Shown here in pieces: positions 1 to 7,544 of a stretch of 40,582 nucleotides of DNA (positions are counted from its first letter, which is position 1; each line of letters begins with the position of its first letter). The stretch spans positions 1 to 40,582 of the forward strand of contig JBLHXN010000019.1 in the NCBI GenBank assembly GCA_047630355.1. Direction: 5' to 3'. The position numbers and the translations under genes are program-made. A model generated the notes under the pieces. That model was not told where the DNA came from. It worked only from the letters and a program-made list of their open reading frames with translations, and searched no databases. This stretch comes from JANQUM01 sp047630355 (GTDB lineage Bacteria; Bacteroidota; Bacteroidia; Cytophagales; Spirosomataceae).

Positions 1-13
1 CTATGTATAAACC

Positions 14-1345
14 CTAAAACCACCAACTCAGTACTTGCTCACTGGCACGGGTTACGGTGGTATAGAGCCAACGGTGGTCGGTACGGTGCAATCTTGGCGT
101 AAATAATACCCGTTTCCATTCGCTTCCTTGTGCTTTGTGGCACGTAATAGCGTAGCCGTAGCGGAGTTGCAGGGCGTTCATATACGGATCGTCGTGGGTT
201 TTTTCAGATTCACGATAGGTTCGGTTGTGCTTCATGCGGTCAGCCTTTAAGTTTCGTAATAATTCGCCCTCCACGAAACCCTTTTCGGTTATCAACGAGT
301 TGAGCATTACTTTTGCTTTAATCGTGCGACTTTCAAAAGCCACTTCGACGTCGGTAAATCGCAATCCTGCCCGTTCTTCCACGGCGGTATCAACGCATTT
401 GATAACGCCCATTTCGCCTTTTATAAGTATTTCGGAGCCGTCGTAATGACTTTTATTCAACATAATCACATCGCCTTCCGTAAGGGTGCGGTCGTTTAAA
501 GAAAGAGCTTCGCGGATAGTATTATTCCACTCGTCCACCTGTTCGTTTGACTTTCCAATCAGGATAATACTTCCCAAATCGTGGCGGTTGAAGTGATGTA
601 AATAGAATGTCAAAGCTGCCGAGGAGTTTTTTAACTTTGTAGGTTTTACGGTGTACAAACTTAGATTCGCATCTTTTGCTTGCTTTATTTCGTTGGCGAG
701 ACGCAAAACTGGTGACTCCGCAGCTTGCCGCACCACGGTTTTCAAAGTCGCTTGTTGAGCCGATAACCCAAAGATTTCAAATACATCACGAGCGGATAAA
801 GCCACTGAGCGTTGCTCGTTCACTGGAGCGAGTTGATACGTATCACCAATAAAAATCAATTGGCTTTCTGAGTGTCCCTGTTTTAGGAAACGCACTAAGT
901 CATTTAAGATAGCATCCGGGCTTATGAAGTTATCGGAAGTAGTATGTTGAACGCCGAGCATCGAGGCTTCATCAACGATATAAACCGTCCGCAAATCCGC
1001 ATCATTTTCTTTATGTGAAAGGTAGACGGTGCCATCTGGGGCGGTTTCGGCATTGTAAATGAGGTGATGCACCGTTGAGGCTATTTCGTTGGTTCGGGAA
1101 CTCAAAACTTTCGCCGCCTTAGCGGTCGGAGCTAAAAGTTCAAAAGGTTTATCGGCAGCTTTCAGGTATTCAACTACGGTTTTCATCATCGTGGTTTTAC
1201 CCGTTCCGGCAGAACCACGCAATACAAACATTTGACATCCGCTCGGATTTCCCAAAAACTCTTCCATCTCAAATAATGCCTTTGACTGGCAGTCTGTTGG
1301 TTGAATTGTAGCAAAATCGAAGATGGATGTCATTGTGTTTGTCAT
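14..1345 (-). CDS. RecD-like ATP-dependent DNA helicase (AAA/UvrD_C_2)
   Basis: The protein (443 aa) has a superfamily 1 helicase layout. A Walker A motif GSAGTGKTT lies at residues 44-52 and a Walker B motif VDEAS at about 124-128. Near the C-terminus are CHKAQGSEW and TTVTRA, which correspond to the UvrD_C_2 motifs V and VI of RecD/Dda-type 5'-3' helicases. It is shorter than RecD (about 600 aa) and close to phage Dda in size, so it probably works alone in DNA repair or replication restart and not in a RecBCD complex. It is transcribed away from a WYL regulator, with a perfect palindrome between them that could control both. The start is the first ATG; an internal Met at codon 5 is also possible. 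The family call is firm and the cellular role is inferred. Confidence 0.88.
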   Translation of the reverse strand: MTNTMTSIFDFATIQPTDCQSKALFEMEEFLGNPSGCQMFVLRGSAGTGKTTMMKTVVEYLKAADKPFELLAPTAKAAKVLSSRTNEIASTVHHLIYNAETAPDGTVYLSHKENDADLRTVYIVDEASMLGVQHTTSDNFISPDAILNDLVRFLKQGHSESQLIFIGDTYQLAPVNEQRSVALSARDVFEIFGLSAQQATLKTVVRQAAESPVLRLANEIKQAKDANLSLYTVKPTKLKNSSAALTFYLHHFNRHDLGSIILIGKSNEQVDEWNNTIREALSLNDRTLTEGDVIMLNKSHYDGSEILIKGEMGVIKCVDTAVEERAGLRFTDVEVAFESRTIKAKVMLNSLITEKGFVEGELLRNLKADRMKHNRTYRESEKTHDDPYMNALQLRYGYAITCHKAQGSEWKRVLFTPRLHRTDHRWLYTTVTRASEQVLSWWF

Positions 1346-1413
1346 ATTGTTTTTGTTAAGTTTTCTCGTTGTTTGTTATGCAAATATGATAGGTTTATTC
1401 GGGGAGGGGAAAT

Positions 1414-1440
1414 GTCAACTACAATTTTATTGTAGTTGAC
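1414..1440. promoter_or_regulatory. Perfect palindrome in divergent promoter region (candidate WYL operator)
   Basis: Two 12-bp arms, GTCAACTACAAT and its exact reverse complement, are separated by TTT. The site lies in the 145-bp gap between the divergent helicase and WYL-regulator genes, 51 bp upstream of the regulator start. There is no T-tract beyond the arms on either side, so an operator is more likely than a terminator. Binding by the WYL protein is inferred. Confidence 0.6.
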
Positions 1441-1490
1441 TGATGTTTTGATAAATTGCATTTAAATAGGGTCTGTAAATCAATTCAAGT

Positions 1491-2459
1491 ATGCCAAAAA
1501 AGGGAGATTCGCTTTTAAAACTGTACCGAATCGTGAAGATTCACCAACTGCTTCGTAGTAATAAAAGCTATTCGGCTGCGGAGTTGGTAGAATATTTATC
1601 AGAAATTGACGGAAGCGTGAATGAGCGTAAAATCGGTTTAGATATTCAGTCGTTACGTAATCTGGGTGCTGATATCAAGGGACATCGTTTCGGAGGGTTT
1701 TTTTATCAACAACCTTTCTCTCTGCTTAATGCGTTGGAAGGAGTTGACACTGCTGAAATGGACGAAGTGATTTCGTTTATTAGGCAGCTTGCCAAAACGA
1801 AAGCCGCTTTTTTTGAATTGGATAAGTTACTGCTTCATTTAGAGCAGCGGGTACGGGCGGAAGGTTACGCCGACAATCCATTTTTAGAATTTGAACGAGT
1901 AGAAACAAAGAATATCAATCGTTTGGATGAATTTTACCGATACGTAACTGAAAAAAGAGTTCGGGAAATTGAATATACACCTTTTGATAGCGAACCTGAG
2001 ACGAAAGTTGTTTTTCCGGTTATTCTGCGGGAATTTAACAACCGCTGGACGCTCATTGCGTTTGATAGAGCAAAGAGTGCTTATCAGAATTTTGCGTTGG
2101 ATAGAATTGGGAAAGTTCGGTTATCAACCGCGACGTTAGTGGACGGAAACAACTTCGATAGCAAAACCTACTTTAAAGATGTAATTGGTAATACCATCGA
2201 ATCTGACACCGTAGAACGAATTGTTTTTACCGTTTTCAAGCGACGAGCCTTTTACGTAGAAACAAAGCCGTGGCATCATTCACAGCAAAAAATCGGCGAA
2301 GGTGAAGAGTCCATGACATTTGAATTACAAATTAAACCTAATCGTGAGTTTTGGGCAAAAGTGATGGAACACATTGAGGACATTGAAATTAACGAACCCG
2401 AAGTGTTACGAATTGAATTTCAGGAACGTGTTCAGAAAATCTACGACAGAATATTTTAA
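1491..2459 (+). CDS. WYL domain-containing transcriptional regulator
   Basis: This 322-aa protein has an N-terminal winged helix-turn-helix at about residues 12-70 (YRIVKIHQLLRSNKSYSAAE, followed by an ERKIGLDIQSLR recognition-helix region). A WYL ligand-binding domain follows at about 145-225 (REIEYTPF, then NNRWTLIAFD and FALDRIGKVR), and then a WCX-like C-terminal extension. WYL proteins sense nucleic acid or nucleotide ligands and control DNA-damage responses (PafBC) or phage-defence loci (CapW/BrxR). The divergent helicase and the palindrome suggest autoregulation plus control of the helicase. The gene ends 2 bp before a convergent lipoprotein gene. The domain call is firm; the ligand and regulon are unknown. 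Confidence 0.88.
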   Translation: MPKKGDSLLKLYRIVKIHQLLRSNKSYSAAELVEYLSEIDGSVNERKIGLDIQSLRNLGADIKGHRFGGFFYQQPFSLLNALEGVDTAEMDEVISFIRQLAKTKAAFFELDKLLLHLEQRVRAEGYADNPFLEFERVETKNINRLDEFYRYVTEKRVREIEYTPFDSEPETKVVFPVILREFNNRWTLIAFDRAKSAYQNFALDRIGKVRLSTATLVDGNNFDSKTYFKDVIGNTIESDTVERIVFTVFKRRAFYVETKPWHHSQQKIGEGEESMTFELQIKPNREFWAKVMEHIEDIEINEPEVLRIEFQERVQKIYDRIF

Positions 2460-2461
2460 CC

Positions 2462-2959
2462 TCACCTAACCCGCACAAAAACCAAGGCATCTTCATTCGT
2501 GCTGAGTTGTAGTTCGTCGTAACGATTATTTTCTGTGCTTTGATCTAAACGATAAGAGGATGCCTTTTGTAAATCGTTTTTGAAAATCCCGTCTGCTTCG
2601 TTTTCCCACGGCTTATTTAGCACTTTGAAATCAGTTATGTTGAATGTACCAATTTCCACTTCTTCCGTTGATTCACTGGCTAATTCTGTTTCGTAGTTTG
2701 CCGTGATTATTAGATTTCTGACCCGTCCGTTCATGCTATTTGCATTTTCATTGAAAGTCAATTTGTAAATGACATCTTCGGGTTTGAAATCCGGACAAAC
2801 AAAACAGGAATAATTTGCTAAATGACTGAACGTGCCGACGCAGATCCAGTCGCCCGTTAAAGACGTGTTTACTTCTGGTTTGACGTTTTCTGAATTACAC
2901 CCAGTAAGAAAGACGAGTAATAGAATTACTTTATATAAAAGTTGAATTTTAACCTTCAC
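2462..2959 (-). CDS. Hypothetical lipoprotein
   Basis: The 165-aa product begins with a lysine-containing n-region, a hydrophobic stretch and a lipobox LTGC, so Cys21 is the expected lipidated residue. The mature part is acidic and has four more cysteines' worth of spacing typical of exported proteins, including CICVG-like and FVCPDF segments near residues 38-58. I do not recognise a domain; the pattern of alternating strands resembles small beta-rich lipoproteins. It is convergent with the WYL gene and stands alone. The export prediction is good, the function is unknown. Confidence 0.7.
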   Translation of the reverse strand: MKVKIQLLYKVILLLVFLTGCNSENVKPEVNTSLTGDWICVGTFSHLANYSCFVCPDFKPEDVIYKLTFNENANSMNGRVRNLIITANYETELASESTEEVEIGTFNITDFKVLNKPWENEADGIFKNDLQKASSYRLDQSTENNRYDELQLSTNEDALVFVRVR

Positions 2960-3035
2960 AGGTTATAGCTTTTTTTAAAAGACTACGGAAGAACAAGAAA
3001 GGTTGTATAAAGTACTTTTAAGTTCAAACGTTTTC

Positions 3036-4253
3036 TTAAACCAACTCCGTCTCAATAACCGTAGTGGTTTCGAGTGTCCGATGAACCGGACAACGCGAGG
3101 AAATTTCTTTTAGCTTTTGCCGTTGTTCATCCGTCAAATCACCGATTAACTCAATCTTCTTACTTATGTGGTCAATTTTAGCATTTTTGCCGTCTCCGGA
3201 GGTTTGGCAGTCTTCGGCGTGTTTTTTCTCGTGGCTTAGATAAACGTAAACTTCTTTCAGATTCCACTTTTTGCGTTCGGCGTACATCTTGAGTGTCATT
3301 GCCGTGCAGGCTCCAAGTCCGGCGTTCAACAACTCATAAGGCGACGGGCCGTAATCGTCTCCGCCAACACTGCTTGGTTCGTCAGCAATAATAGAATGTT
3401 TTTTAGTTTGTATCTGAGTAGTAAAGTTGTCTGAGAAATCAAGGTGAGCTACCACCTGTTCGCCCTTTGTCTCGTTATCTTTTGTCTGCTTTTTGGAAAA
3501 GTATCTTTTTACCCATGATCCAATTATATTTCCGGCGTATTCAGAATCTGCTTTTTTACTTAACAGGTGATCTGCTCCGTCAAGTGAAATGAAACTTTTA
3601 GGGTGAAAAGCTGCACTGTAAATTTTGGCGGCGTTATCTATCCCCACAATATTATCCTGCGGAGAATGCAGAATGAGGAGTGGTTTACGCATTTTACGCA
3701 GAATATCCGTTAATTCACGTTTCTTTAGGTCTTCTATAAACTGCTTTTGAATTCTGAACGGTCGCCCACCAATATTTACCGATGCTTCGCCTTTTTCGAG
3801 AATCTCGTCAATTCCCGCCGAGAATAAGTGCTGGACGTGCTGAATATCTGCCGGAGCACCCACGGTAGCCACCGCTTTTATTCCGGGAATTTCAGCAGCT
3901 GCTATTAAAGCAGCTGCTCCACCCAAAGAATGCCCAATGAGTAAATCGGGAGATTGGTAGTTATCTGTAATGAATTGATGGACTGCTTTAATATCAGCTA
4001 CGTTTGCCGAAAAATTAGTGTCCGCAAAATCACCTTCGCTATTACCAAGGCCCGTGAAGTCAAAACGCACTACGCCAAACCCTTGGGTTGTCAACGCCCG
4101 GCTAATATTACGAACAGCGGCGAAATCGCTATTACAGGTAAAGCAATGAGCAAATATGGCAAAGTGCTCCGCCTTTTTATCAGCGGGTAATTCTAAACTG
4201 GCGGAAAGCTTCTTGTTTCCGTTAGTCGGGATGTCAATGGCGAGAGATTTCAT
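3036..4253 (-). CDS. Bifunctional alpha/beta hydrolase - OsmC family protein
   Basis: Two domains are fused in 405 aa. Residues 1-255 form an alpha/beta hydrolase with nucleophile elbow GHSLGG (Ser109), an acid in the HSPQDN segment and a His in GADHLL. From about residue 270 follows an OsmC/Ohr-type domain with the PSPYELLNAGLGACTAM helix, carrying the peroxidatic Cys, and a second Cys in SRCPVHRTLE. OsmC proteins reduce organic peroxides with thiols; the hydrolase may release acyl groups or peroxide esters, but its substrate is not known. This fusion is a recurring architecture in bacteria and not an assembly artefact. The gene is monocistronic, and msrB lies about 0.7 kb upstream on the same strand, so this stretch has a peroxide-repair theme. 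Confidence 0.9.
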   Translation of the reverse strand: MKSLAIDIPTNGNKKLSASLELPADKKAEHFAIFAHCFTCNSDFAAVRNISRALTTQGFGVVRFDFTGLGNSEGDFADTNFSANVADIKAVHQFITDNYQSPDLLIGHSLGGAAALIAAAEIPGIKAVATVGAPADIQHVQHLFSAGIDEILEKGEASVNIGGRPFRIQKQFIEDLKKRELTDILRKMRKPLLILHSPQDNIVGIDNAAKIYSAAFHPKSFISLDGADHLLSKKADSEYAGNIIGSWVKRYFSKKQTKDNETKGEQVVAHLDFSDNFTTQIQTKKHSIIADEPSSVGGDDYGPSPYELLNAGLGACTAMTLKMYAERKKWNLKEVYVYLSHEKKHAEDCQTSGDGKNAKIDHISKKIELIGDLTDEQRQKLKEISSRCPVHRTLETTTVIETELV

Positions 4254-4311
4254 AGTTTGCGTAGATAAGAGGTTGATTACATAAACCTACGAAATTTGGA
4301 ATATACTCGTT

Positions 4312-4689
4312 TTAAAGTTCGATTAAATTCAGGTTAGTAATTCGACTAAAGTGTTTTGTGTTTAAAGTTGCATCGGAGTAATTATTTTCTCGTGCTGAGG
4401 CGGTAATGACAATGTCTGTAAACTCTATCAACTGTTTTGCCTGCTTTAATTCGTGATTTTATCTGCTTCGTCAGAAATATTTCTATCAAAAGGAATTATA
4501 AGAAATGAGCTGTATAATTCATTCCAAAAAGAACCATCCTGAGATTTGGCCCCCACATCTATTTCAAATTTTGTTATGTGATGATATAGCAAAGTAAGAT
4601 TCTGTTTGAGCAATCTTGTAGAATACTGAATTCTCCTTCTTAGACCTTCGGAAATACTCAATCAATATCGATGTATCCAGAGCAATCAT
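4312..4689 (-). pseudogene. Decayed PIN-domain toxin (VapC-like)
   Basis: Reading from ATG at 4689 gives MIALDTSILIEYFRRSKK, a classic PIN start with the first catalytic Asp, but the frame stops at TGA 4564-4566 after 41 codons. The match continues in another frame (TKFEIDVGAKSQDGSFWNEL and onward) until TAA near 4446. It then returns to the first frame for QLIEFTDIVITASA and DATLNTKHFSRI, which carry the last acidic PIN motifs, and ends at 4312. Two compensating indels therefore break an otherwise normal gene of about 125 codons. The start overlaps the antitoxin remnant's stop as ATGA, which is usual for vapBC. Homology is read from motifs only. Confidence 0.8.
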
Positions 4690-4909
4690 TGCTCACCAAC
4701 TTTATTAATAGATTCACGTATTTTCAAATATGCGTTATGGTCTTCCTCATTCCACGTAGGACCTTTCAAAATTAGTTTTTGCAATGGAGTTGTCTGAGGT
4801 TTGACAGATTCGGAATTTGCCGATTTTAAGGAAATTAATTCTCAATTTGCTAAACTTTTAGCAAGTTGAGAGCTTTTGGATGAATAATATCAACAAAGTA
4901 GGTTTCCAT
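4686..4909 (-). pseudogene. Decayed VapB-type antitoxin
   Basis: From ATG 4909 the frame reads METYFVDIIHPKALNLLK and then stops. The next frame continues with ELISLKSANSES, TPLQKLILKGPTWNEEDH and a tail ending KVGEQ at 4686. This is the layout of Bacteroidota VapB/DUF2281-like antitoxins that precede a PIN toxin: N-terminal DNA-binding part, then a toxin-wrapping tail containing the GPTW motif. A frameshift and an in-frame TGA in the LAN-ELIS region interrupt it. It overlaps the PIN remnant by 4 bp. Both halves of the module are therefore dead. Confidence 0.7.
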
Positions 4910-4972
4910 GATTAACAGTCTTAAACAAACCTTTTCAAAAAGAGCCTGTCAAACAAACCAAGCTATCTTAAC

Positions 4973-5419
4973 TTACCTTTTTACTTTCTTCAACGCCACG
5001 GCATTCATGCAGTATCGTAAACCGCTCGGAGCGGGACCGTCGGGAAAGACATGACCGAGGTGAGCTTTACAGGTATTGCAGAGCGTTTCTACCCGAATCA
5101 TTCCCATAGATTCGTCTTTGATATGTTCTATTGCATTCTCTTTTACGGGTTGTGTGAAAGATGGCCAACCTGTTCCTGAATCAAACTTTTCGTTTGCATC
5201 AAAAAGTAAGGTATCGCAGCAAACGCAGGCGTATTCTCCGGGTTCGAAGAGTCCACACATTTCAGAGCTAAATGGTCTTTCGGTGCCGTGCTTACGGGTG
5301 ACGTAAAACTCTTCTTCGGTGAGTTGCTCTTTCCATTCAGCGTCGGTTTTTTCAATGGTGCTATCGGGCTCAGGGTTTCCTTTTGAAGAGTAATTTATAA
5401 TGGTATTCCAAGTAATCAT
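4973..5419 (-). CDS. msrB: Peptide-methionine (R)-S-oxide reductase MsrB
   Basis: The 148-aa protein is a full-length SelR/MsrB domain. It reduces methionine-R-sulfoxide in proteins, with electrons from thioredoxin. Visible motifs are the zinc pairs CVCC and CNTC, the substrate-site GTGWPSF, the HLGHVFPDGP loop and the catalytic Cys in RYCMNAVAL. No signal peptide is seen, so it should act in the cytoplasm. It lies directly downstream of the terminator of the sigma/anti-sigma operon, on the same strand, so it probably has its own promoter. An oxidative-stress link to the RsrA-like anti-sigma factor next door is plausible but inferred. Confidence 0.95.
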   Translation of the reverse strand: MITWNTIINYSSKGNPEPDSTIEKTDAEWKEQLTEEEFYVTRKHGTERPFSSEMCGLFEPGEYACVCCDTLLFDANEKFDSGTGWPSFTQPVKENAIEHIKDESMGMIRVETLCNTCKAHLGHVFPDGPAPSGLRYCMNAVALKKVKR

Positions 5420-5453
5420 AGTTTGTAAGTTTTATGTGATTGACTATAAACAA

Positions 5454-5481
5454 AAAACCACCGAAAGTGTCCGGTGGTTTT
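5454..5481 (-). terminator. Rho-independent terminator of the sigma/anti-sigma operon
   Basis: Arms AAAACCACCG (5454-5463) and CGGTGGTTTT (5472-5481) form a 10-bp stem with an 8-nt loop. On the minus strand a T-run follows (A-run at 5452-5457 on the plus strand). The hairpin sits between the anti-sigma gene end (5510) and the msrB start (5419). Confidence 0.85.
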
Positions 5482-5509
5482 CAAAAAAGTATTTTATTAA
5501 GTTAATTTT

Positions 5510-5836
5510 TCAGGATTCGAGAATTACTTTGAAGATTGTGACTTGTAAAGCGGCAAATATTAGTAGTATTGAGGCAATTCCTAACTTCTCTCTAATTTTA
5601 TTTACCGTGCTTTCCGGACAGCACTTCTTTTCAAGTTTTTGCTGAAGTGCCTCTTTTATTGATTTTTGTAAATCATGACCTTCAATACAAGGCAGGCACT
5701 CACTCATGTTCGCTTTAAAGGCCTTCATCTCATCTTCCGTGGCTGAACCATCAAGTACAGCCTGTATCATCTCCATACACTTTTCGTGGTTCTCACAATG
5801 ATGTTTTTGTGGCTCGATAGTCTTCGTGGCGTTCAT
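5510..5836 (-). CDS. RsrA-like zinc-binding anti-sigma factor with C-terminal hydrophobic segment
   Basis: This 108-aa protein matches the redox-sensing anti-sigma family of RsrA. It has HHCENHEKC near residues 12-20, a CLPC pair (Cys47, Cys50) and KKCCP at 71-74. In RsrA a His-x3-Cys-x2-Cys motif binds zinc and disulfide formation releases the sigma factor. Here the His position is Asn (NMSECLPC), so zinc coordination may differ. The last 20 residues (LGIASILLIFAALQVTIFKV) are hydrophobic and could anchor the protein in the membrane, unlike soluble RsrA. It follows the sigma-factor gene by 73 bp and shares its terminator. The anti-sigma role is well supported by context. Confidence 0.8.
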   Translation of the reverse strand: MNATKTIEPQKHHCENHEKCMEMIQAVLDGSATEDEMKAFKANMSECLPCIEGHDLQKSIKEALQQKLEKKCCPESTVNKIREKLGIASILLIFAALQVTIFKVILES

Positions 5837-5909
5837 TTGATTTTAGCGGAAAATTTGGTACATATTCTAATTTTCAACATAATGAGAAACATTGGCGTTC
5901 CATGAATAT

Positions 5910-6551
5910 TCAGGAAGCCTTTTTGTAACCCATCGTGTTAGCATAAGAACGCAACTTTTCTTTCAATAAGTTCCGAGCCCGGTGCAACCTTGAGCGAACG
6001 GTGCCAATTGGGATATCGAGAATTTTCGCCATTTCTTCATAAGTGAATCCTTCGATGTCGCATAAAATGATGACCGTACGGAAATCAACGGGCAAACTGT
6101 TGAGTGCTGTTGCCACTTCATCACCAATCATATCCTGAACCGTTTCGGTTCTCAAATCGGTGGTAGTTTCTGAATCCGTTGACTCTGAATTATAGGTAGT
6201 TTCTACCTCTTGGTAATCAACCTTGGCGGGTTGCTTACTTTTCTTACGGTAATCGTTTATAAAGCTGTTCTTCAGAATTCTGAAAAGCCATGCTTTGGCA
6301 TTTGTACCCTGCTGAAACGAATTTATGAAGCGAAATGCTTTCATGTAAGTATCTTGAACCAAATCGTTTGCGTCGTCTTCGTCGTTAGTTAGTCGAAACG
6401 CAAAATTATACATCGAGTCTATGTGCGGTATAAATTCCGTATTGAAGACCGCATACCTTTCCGATTCCGAATAGCGGAGTGCTTTTACTTCGGTTTCTTC
6501 TGCCACGTTATTTTCTTCTGTACGTTCTTCTGTCATTGTAATAGCTTCCAT
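5910..6551 (-). CDS. ECF RNA polymerase sigma factor (SigR/RpoE-like)
   Basis: The 213-aa product has sigma region 2 at about residues 40-105 (FRLTNDEDDANDLVQDTYMK for -10 recognition, then AWLFRILKNSFINDYRKK). Region 4 follows at about 145-205 (LPVDFRTVIILCDIEGFTYE, then GTVRSRLHRARNLL, the helix-turn-helix for -35 recognition). The linker is long and rich in Ser/Thr/Glu, as in SigR-type factors. Directly downstream is an RsrA-like anti-sigma gene, so activity is probably controlled by thiol oxidation. An alternative start is the Met at codon 6. The target genes are unknown; msrB and the OsmC fusion nearby are candidates. Confidence 0.92.
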   Translation of the reverse strand: MEAITMTEERTEENNVAEETEVKALRYSESERYAVFNTEFIPHIDSMYNFAFRLTNDEDDANDLVQDTYMKAFRFINSFQQGTNAKAWLFRILKNSFINDYRKKSKQPAKVDYQEVETTYNSESTDSETTTDLRTETVQDMIGDEVATALNSLPVDFRTVIILCDIEGFTYEEMAKILDIPIGTVRSRLHRARNLLKEKLRSYANTMGYKKAS

Positions 6552-6708
6552 AATGGTAGAAATAGTAAAGTTATGACTTTCGGTTTAAGTAAACCAATAT
6601 TAATACAGTTTCGTATGGTGTTTTGTTTGAGCGGTTATTATCCACTTTTGGTGGCGGCAGTCAATAGAAACTGTGTGATAGAGTGCGGGCCATATTTATA
6701 TATTCATG

Positions 6709-7437
6709 TCAACTATTGTTCCTAACGTCTCCGATAAGAAATATTGTCGGTTTCTTGTGTAAATCAGGTAAATCTAACTGCCATTCTGCGACTGTCTTTG
6801 TCTTAATAAACTCATCATCAGAAGTTATGTTCATAGCTACGCAAAGACTGGTATCAGGGTTGCAATGCTGTAAAAGGCTTTCCATGACTTGATTATTGCG
6901 GTACGGTGTTTCCATAAACAACTGGGTCTGCCTTTTTGTCAGGGCAAGTTCTTCGAGTCGCTTTATTTCTGTTACCCGTTTATCTTTTTCAATGGGTAAA
7001 TAGCCGTTAAAAGCATAGGATTGTCCGCTAAAACCAGACGCCATAAGTGCTAAAAGCATAGAATTTGGTCCAACAATCGGAACAACTTTCCATCCTAATC
7101 TATGAGCAATTTTAACCGCAGTTGCTCCTGGATCTGCAACTCCCGGACAACCCGCTTCTGACATAACCCCGATGCTTTGCTTCTCTCGGTTCATCTGTTT
7201 AAAAACCTTTTCCTCTGGTGTTTTTTTGTTCAGTTCAAAAAAAACGAGTGAAGGAATATCGATTCCTAATTTTAGGCTACTTATAAAACGCCGTGCCGTC
7301 CGGATATCTTCGACGTAGAATTTTTTTAATTTGGGTATTATCTCTAATACTTGTGGTGATAACGTAAGTAGTTGGGTATCAGGAGCTAATACTGTCGGTA
7401 TTAAATAAATTTTTGGAGGATTCGAAGAACTATCCAT
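6709..7437 (-). CDS. rsmI: RsmI-type SAM-dependent methyltransferase (short Bacteroidota form)
   Basis: This tetrapyrrole-methylase-fold protein is related to RsmI, which 2'-O-methylates C1402 of 16S rRNA. Motifs include the EAGCPGVADPG loop and VPIVGPNSMLLALMASGF, both typical of the family's SAM pocket, and a FMETPYRN segment. I chose the Met at 7437 because MDSSSNPPKIYLIPTVL starts like family members; an upstream in-frame Met at 7476 would add 13 residues of poor fit. At about 242 aa it lacks the C-terminal region of E. coli RsmI (286 aa), as is usual for a Bacteroidota paralogue annotated simply as SAM-dependent methyltransferase, so the exact target is uncertain. Confidence 0.8.
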   Translation of the reverse strand: MDSSSNPPKIYLIPTVLAPDTQLLTLSPQVLEIIPKLKKFYVEDIRTARRFISSLKLGIDIPSLVFFELNKKTPEEKVFKQMNREKQSIGVMSEAGCPGVADPGATAVKIAHRLGWKVVPIVGPNSMLLALMASGFSGQSYAFNGYLPIEKDKRVTEIKRLEELALTKRQTQLFMETPYRNNQVMESLLQHCNPDTSLCVAMNITSDDEFIKTKTVAEWQLDLPDLHKKPTIFLIGDVRNNS

Positions 7438-7544
7438 CAGGAAAATAGCGTTAAATAAATAGTGTGGAAATTTCATTAAAGCTATGTAAAAATTGATGAA
7501 ATTTGAATAATATTTCTCTAAATAATCGCGTAGGTGGGTAAAAT

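Noticed and set aside
5076..5306. Plus-strand open frame opposite msrB
   Set aside because: It is the antisense of a firm gene, with no start context or domain.
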